Shown here: positions 5,510 through 8,110 of the stretch, in pieces | Layout: each line of letters opens with the position of its first letter | Position numbering within the stretch: position 1 is the stretch's first letter | Source of the DNA: Saprospiraceae bacterium | Lineage (GTDB): Bacteria > Bacteroidota > Bacteroidia > Chitinophagales > Saprospiraceae | DNA: 8,110 bases | Reading direction: 5' to 3' | NCBI GenBank assembly: GCA_020436955.1 | Contig: JAGQWW010000105.1 | Coordinates: forward strand, 1-8,110 | Made by a program: the position numbers and the translations under genes | The notes under the pieces: generated by a model | Database searches by the model: none | The model's input: only the letters and a program-made list of their open reading frames with translations | Told to the model about the DNA's origin: nothing

Positions 5510-6562
5510 TTAAAGATAGTTGACCGGATTGGTATTTACCTCGGTCAAATGGAGCGCAAAATTAGGAAATTTATCTGATAATATATCAAACAATAGTTGT
5601 TTCGTAAATTGTTCACTCTCATAATGCCCAATATCGGCGATAATCAAGTCTCCGTCAGCATCGAAATACTCGTGGTATTTGTAATCTGCAGTAATAAAAA
5701 TATCAGCGCCTGCAGCCTTGGCAGCAGGTAAAAGAAAACCTCCTGAACCACCACAAAGCGCAACTCTTTTTATTTTCTTGTCTTGTAATGCAGTGTATTT
5801 TACAACACCGGCATCCATATTTTTTTTCAGCATTTTTAAAAAATCCATTTCTTCCATCGCTTCCTCTAATTCACCTACCAATCCGGAACCAACTCCTGTC
5901 TGCTGATTTTCGATAGCATGGATGTTATAGCTCAGGTCAATTTCCGATTGTAGTTCAGTCAGGCAGCCAAGTATACTGCCCGTAGCGTTTGAAGGGAAAT
6001 GAAATTCAATCTTTAAACCAGGTACTCCATCACCATTGTTGTAACGGACCCCTAAGGACGCATAACTAACCTCCTCTTCCCTTCCTGACCACCCTGCGCC
6101 TGCTTCATAAAGGGCCTTTCTAACTCCATCACTATTGTCTACAGGAACCGTAATCTCCAATTTTTTCAGATTTTGTTTAGGAGCCAGAACCGAAGTCTTT
6201 TCCAGATTAAGCAAAGCTGCGATTTTACTGTTCACACCATTTTCCAACACATTATCCAGATTGGTATGGATGGCATAAATAGCGATATCATTTTTAATAG
6301 CTTTGAGTACAGTTCTTTCGATATAATTATTCCCTGTGAGTCTTTTTAGACCTTTAAAAATTATAGGATGGTGGGCGATGACAAGATTACAGCCCTTTTC
6401 AATAGCCTCATCGATTACTTCTTCTGTAGAATCCAGACAAATGATAGCTCCCTTTGCCTTTTTCCCTTTATTTCCTACCAACAGTCCCGAATTATCATAA
6501 GACTCTTGTAAAGCCGGCGGAGCAATGGATTCCAGGTAACCAATGATTTCCTTAATTTTCAT
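5510..6562 (-). CDS. Nif3-like dinuclear metal centre protein (NIF3/YbgI family)
   Basis: A 350-aa protein of the NIF3/DUF34 family, often labelled GTP cyclohydrolase 1 type 2-like although the real substrate is unsettled. Metal-ligand motifs are intact: AHHP with His64 and His65, HTNLD with His99 and Asp103, and GHYESE with His313 and Glu317. The N-terminus SYDNSGLLVG (21-30) is typical. Between the two halves, about residues 130-235, lies the PII-like insert domain found in longer members, so this is the long form (about 350-370 aa), not the roughly 250-aa YbgI form. The family assembles as a toroidal hexamer with two metal ions per subunit. Its ATG overlaps the stop of rfaE2 by 4 nt (ATGA), implying coupled translation, and the zinc-ribbon gene follows 63 nt later. 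Confidence 0.94.
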   Translation of the reverse strand: MKIKEIIGYLESIAPPALQESYDNSGLLVGNKGKKAKGAIICLDSTEEVIDEAIEKGCNLVIAHHPIIFKGLKRLTGNNYIERTVLKAIKNDIAIYAIHTNLDNVLENGVNSKIAALLNLEKTSVLAPKQNLKKLEITVPVDNSDGVRKALYEAGAGWSGREEEVSYASLGVRYNNGDGVPGLKIEFHFPSNATGSILGCLTELQSEIDLSYNIHAIENQQTGVGSGLVGELEEAMEEMDFLKMLKKNMDAGVVKYTALQDKKIKRVALCGGSGGFLLPAAKAAGADIFITADYKYHEYFDADGDLIIADIGHYESEQFTKQLLFDILSDKFPNFALHLTEVNTNPVNYL

Positions 6563-7047
6563 GAAGATTTTATTTTCTGTTCTATGTTAGTGGTAGAGTA
6601 GCCATCCATAAAAGCGAGGCTTCTTACTTCTCCACCATGCTGCAAAACCCAGTCACTTCCAATGATTTGTTCAGGGCTCCAGTCACCGCCTTTAACCAGT
6701 ACATCCGGTGTCAAAATATGAATTAGGTCCAGTGGTGTGTCTTCAGTAAAAATGACAACCAGGTCTACCATTTTTAAAGAAGCCAACATATGAGCCCTGG
6801 TGTTTTCATCATTTATAGGCCTATGTGGTCCTTTCAACCTGGATACTGAATCTGAAGAATTCAATCCTATGACCAATTTTGATCCTAATTCCCTGGCCTC
6901 TGCCAGATAATGTAAGTGCCCAAAATGAAGTAAATCAAAGCAACCATTGGTAAAGACGATTTTTTCGCCTGCTTGTTTCCAATCAGCCACTGTTTTCGCG
7001 GCTTCTTCCCAATTCTTAATTGTAGAACTTATTTGAAAAAAACTCAT
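6559..7047 (-). CDS. rfaE2: D-glycero-beta-D-manno-heptose 1-phosphate adenylyltransferase (RfaE domain II)
   Basis: A 162-aa cytidylyltransferase-fold enzyme that joins AMP from ATP to heptose 1-phosphate, giving ADP-D-glycero-D-manno-heptose for the lipopolysaccharide core. Visible motifs are FTNGCFDLLHFGH with the catalytic HxGH at 41-44, SDSVSRLKGPHRPIN at 65-79, VKGGDW at 118-123, and GYSTT at 149-153. In enterobacteria this activity is the C-terminal half of HldE. Here it is a free-standing domain of the usual single-domain length, so the kinase half (RfaE1) must be encoded elsewhere, or the substrate may come from another route. A cytidylyltransferase of the glycerol-3-phosphate type is less likely given the GGDW and STT motifs. 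A terminator and a good -7 element sit just upstream, so it probably heads the rfaE2-nif3-zinc ribbon unit. Confidence 0.92.
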   Translation of the reverse strand: MSFFQISSTIKNWEEAAKTVADWKQAGEKIVFTNGCFDLLHFGHLHYLAEARELGSKLVIGLNSSDSVSRLKGPHRPINDENTRAHMLASLKMVDLVVIFTEDTPLDLIHILTPDVLVKGGDWSPEQIIGSDWVLQHGGEVRSLAFMDGYSTTNIEQKIKSS

Positions 7048-7063
7048 GATTTAATTTTTTTCC

Positions 7064-7071
7064 CAAAGGTA
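7064..7071 (-). promoter_or_regulatory. -7 element of a candidate promoter for rfaE2
   Basis: On the minus strand 7071-7064 reads TACCTTTG, an exact TAnnTTTG match, 16 nt before the rfaE2 ATG. The -33 region would fall inside the upstream terminator stem and shows no TTG at the normal distance. Transcription would begin close to the ATG with an A-rich leader of about 10 nt. The position directly behind a terminator makes it plausible. Confidence 0.4.
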
Positions 7072-7078
7072 CTAAAAC

Positions 7079-7114
7079 AGCAAGAGCGACCTTTAGGTTA
7101 AGGCCGCTCTTGCT
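7079..7114 (-). terminator. Intrinsic terminator of the thioredoxin-like gene
   Basis: AGCAAGAGCG-A-CCTT (7079-7093) and AAGG-C-CGCTCTTGCT (7100-7114) form a 15-bp stem with a 6-nt loop. The single irregular pair is G-U in minus-strand RNA but A-C in plus-strand RNA, so the structure favours the minus strand. There it follows the gene's stop by about 21 nt and is succeeded by GTTTTAG. Confidence 0.85.
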
Positions 7115-7135
7115 TGCATTATAATTTGGCTGTAA

Positions 7136-7711
7136 TTATCTTCCAGAAAAATCTTTGAATGAAGTGTTTTTATAGTGGTTTCCTGCTACCCATTGCAATT
7201 CTTTCTGCAAGGCATCAGGCTCTTTGTAACCTTTTGAAATAGAGATTCTATCAAACTTTTCATTCAGATATACAAATGAAGGATAGCTCAATTTTCCATC
7301 CAAAAGAGAGTACGCTAATTGATGTACTCCTCTTCTTCCTGCTTTCACATATTGGAAAGTCATGTTCCTCCATTTTATTTCTTCCTGTTGTTCAGCATCG
7401 AACTTCACAGCGTAGAAATTTTTATTCATAAATGCTACGACAGCATCGTCTTTAAATGTGGTCTGGTCCATTCGCTTGCACCATCCACACCAATCAGTAT
7501 AGCAGTCTACAAAAATCTTCCTTGGCTCCTTTTCACAAGCTTTCACAGCCTCTTCCCAGGTCATCCATTTGATTTCATCTGCAGCTACAGAAGGTGAGGT
7601 TGATTCTGACGAATTAATAGTACTTTGTGGCTGAGGATAGATAAAGGCTAAAGAAAAGACTGCAGCCAAGCCAGCAAATAATATTAAAGGAAATGTCTTC
7701 CTCATTTTCAT
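7136..7711 (-). CDS. Membrane-anchored or exported thioredoxin-like protein
   Basis: A 191-aa protein from ATG 7711. The frame stays open to a GTG at 7744, but that would add 11 residues ahead of a clean signal sequence (MKMRKTFPLILFAGLAAVFSLAF), so ATG 7711, or 7705 two codons later, is preferred. The hydrophobic segment (about residues 8-25) exports the protein or anchors it with the body in the periplasm. The mature part is a thioredoxin fold of the Thioredoxin_7/DUF255-like kind: FVDCYTDWCGWCKRMD contains the redox pair CGWC (residues 75-78), and SYPSFVYL (142-149) supplies the cis-proline. It is therefore probably a thiol-disulfide reductase or isomerase. An extra Cys (70) sits just before the active site. 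It is transcribed alone, diverging from the ubiX-like gene, with a terminator after it. Confidence 0.88.
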   Translation of the reverse strand: MKMRKTFPLILFAGLAAVFSLAFIYPQPQSTINSSESTSPSVAADEIKWMTWEEAVKACEKEPRKIFVDCYTDWCGWCKRMDQTTFKDDAVVAFMNKNFYAVKFDAEQQEEIKWRNMTFQYVKAGRRGVHQLAYSLLDGKLSYPSFVYLNEKFDRISISKGYKEPDALQKELQWVAGNHYKNTSFKDFSGR

Positions 7712-7787
7712 GTAATTTTTAAAATAGTGATGCACTAATGGCACGTGTGCTAAAAATATGCCGTATTTGGATTTTGGGTGCAGAGAA

Positions 7788-7795
7788 CAAAATTA
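7788..7795 (-). promoter_or_regulatory. -7 element of a candidate promoter for the thioredoxin-like gene
   Basis: On the minus strand 7795-7788 reads TAATTTTG, matching TAnnTTTG. No TTG is found at about 20 nt upstream, so the match is partial. It would give a leader of about 70 nt before ATG 7711. Confidence 0.3.
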
Positions 7796-7815
7796 TAAAC
7801 TCTTGGTTGAAAAGG

Positions 7816-7829
7816 CACGTTATTACGTG
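7816..7829. promoter_or_regulatory. Inverted repeat CACGT-N4-ACGTG in the divergent promoter region
   Basis: CACGT (7816-7820) and ACGTG (7825-7829) are a perfect 5-bp inverted repeat around TATT. A CACGTG palindrome also occurs at 7742-7747 in the same 157-bp gap between the divergent thioredoxin-like and UbiX-like genes. It may be an operator; no regulator is identified, and short palindromes can be chance. Confidence 0.3.
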
Positions 7830-7868
7830 ACAGGATAAGCATTTTAAACTAACCTTAACGAAAAAAGG

Positions 7869-8110
7869 ATGCCTTTGGTAAAGAAAAAGAAAAAAATCGT
7901 ATTGGCGATAGGAGGTTCCAGTGGTGCTATCTATGCAAAGATACTCATGGATAAGCTTGTGAAATTGTCAGAGCAGTGGGAAGCAGTCGGAGTAATTATG
8001 AGCCCCAATGCAAAATTTAACTGGGAGTTTGAAATGGAGAACAGGGATTTTGAAAAATACCCTTTCCAATTTTATGATAAAATGGATTTTATGGCTCCCT
8101 TTGCATCCGG
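7869..8110 (+). CDS. ubiX: UbiX-like flavin prenyltransferase, N-terminal part (runs off right edge)
   Basis: The first 80 codons of an open frame from ATG 7869. After a lysine-rich start (MPLVKKKKK) comes the flavin-binding IVLAIGGSSGAIYAKIL, matching the G-x-SGA-xYA pattern of UbiX/Pad1 flavoproteins. The visible part ends in APFASG, which corresponds to the conserved A-SG region used in FMN binding. UbiX attaches a dimethylallyl group to reduced FMN, making the prenylated cofactor used by UbiD-type decarboxylases. Bacteroidota normally make menaquinone, so the partner need not belong to ubiquinone synthesis, and no UbiD homologue is visible here. Other flavoprotein decarboxylases of the same fold (Dfp/CoaC-like) are less likely. 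The AAGG just before the ATG is too close to be a normal ribosome binding site. Confidence 0.85.
   Translation, partial: MPLVKKKKKIVLAIGGSSGAIYAKILMDKLVKLSEQWEAVGVIMSPNAKFNWEFEMENRDFEKYPFQFYDKMDFMAPFAS

Noticed and set aside
7319..7597. Plus-strand frame opposite the thioredoxin-like gene
   Set aside because: Antisense to an intact CGWC thioredoxin fold; no family resemblance.
7712..7744. Longer GTG start for the thioredoxin-like protein
   Set aside because: It would place 11 polar and aromatic residues before a typical signal sequence; ATG 7711 is preferred.
1..8110. Defence system, mobile element, CRISPR array or tRNA
   Set aside because: No transposase, integrase, nuclease or toxin-antitoxin motif, no regularly spaced repeats and no cloverleaf sequence were seen; the genes are mostly housekeeping or envelope-related.

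Overview
The window looks like ordinary chromosomal DNA of a Bacteroidota bacterium, possibly of the Saprospiria/Cytophagia type. The evidence is the AT-rich coding style, the near absence of Shine-Dalgarno sites, several matches to the Bacteroidota promoter (TTG, about 20 nt, TAnnTTTG), and proteins of typical Bacteroidota kind: a short DUF2795 protein, a single-domain RfaE2 nucleotidyltransferase, and a fused Nif3-like protein with an insert domain. The order assignment is inference.

Layout. At the left edge, on the minus strand, is the N-terminal 271 residues of an S41 carboxy-terminal processing protease. Its catalytic part lies outside the window. It diverges from a plus-strand Lrp/AsnC regulator (949-1434), and the 133-bp gap holds overlapping inverted repeats. 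A secreted protein with two CARDB-like domains follows (1514-2494). It ends in a strong bidirectional terminator, facing a convergent minus-strand DUF2795 gene (2574-2795) that has a good promoter and a structured leader. All genes from 2574 to about 7711 are on the minus strand.

In transcription order on that strand, a periplasmic thioredoxin-like protein (7136-7711) ends at a terminator. Next come rfaE2 (ADP-heptose synthesis for the outer-membrane glycolipid), a Nif3-like dinuclear metal protein overlapping it by 4 nt (ATGA), and a coiled-coil zinc-ribbon protein of the COG1579 type. The Nif3/zinc-ribbon pairing is a known bacterial neighbourhood. A strong terminator closes this unit, and the ATG of a 500-aa exported TPR protein begins only 7 nt beyond its stem. 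At the right edge the start of a UbiX-like flavin prenyltransferase reads out of the window, diverging from the thioredoxin-like gene.

There is no mobile element, CRISPR array, tRNA, rRNA, phage gene or recognisable defence system. I do not see a new multi-gene system. The items worth a second look are regulatory (overlapping alternative hairpins before the Lrp/AsnC gene, an attenuator-like leader on the DUF2795 gene, a terminator abutting a start codon) and two exported proteins of unknown role (the duplicated CARDB protein and the TPR protein).
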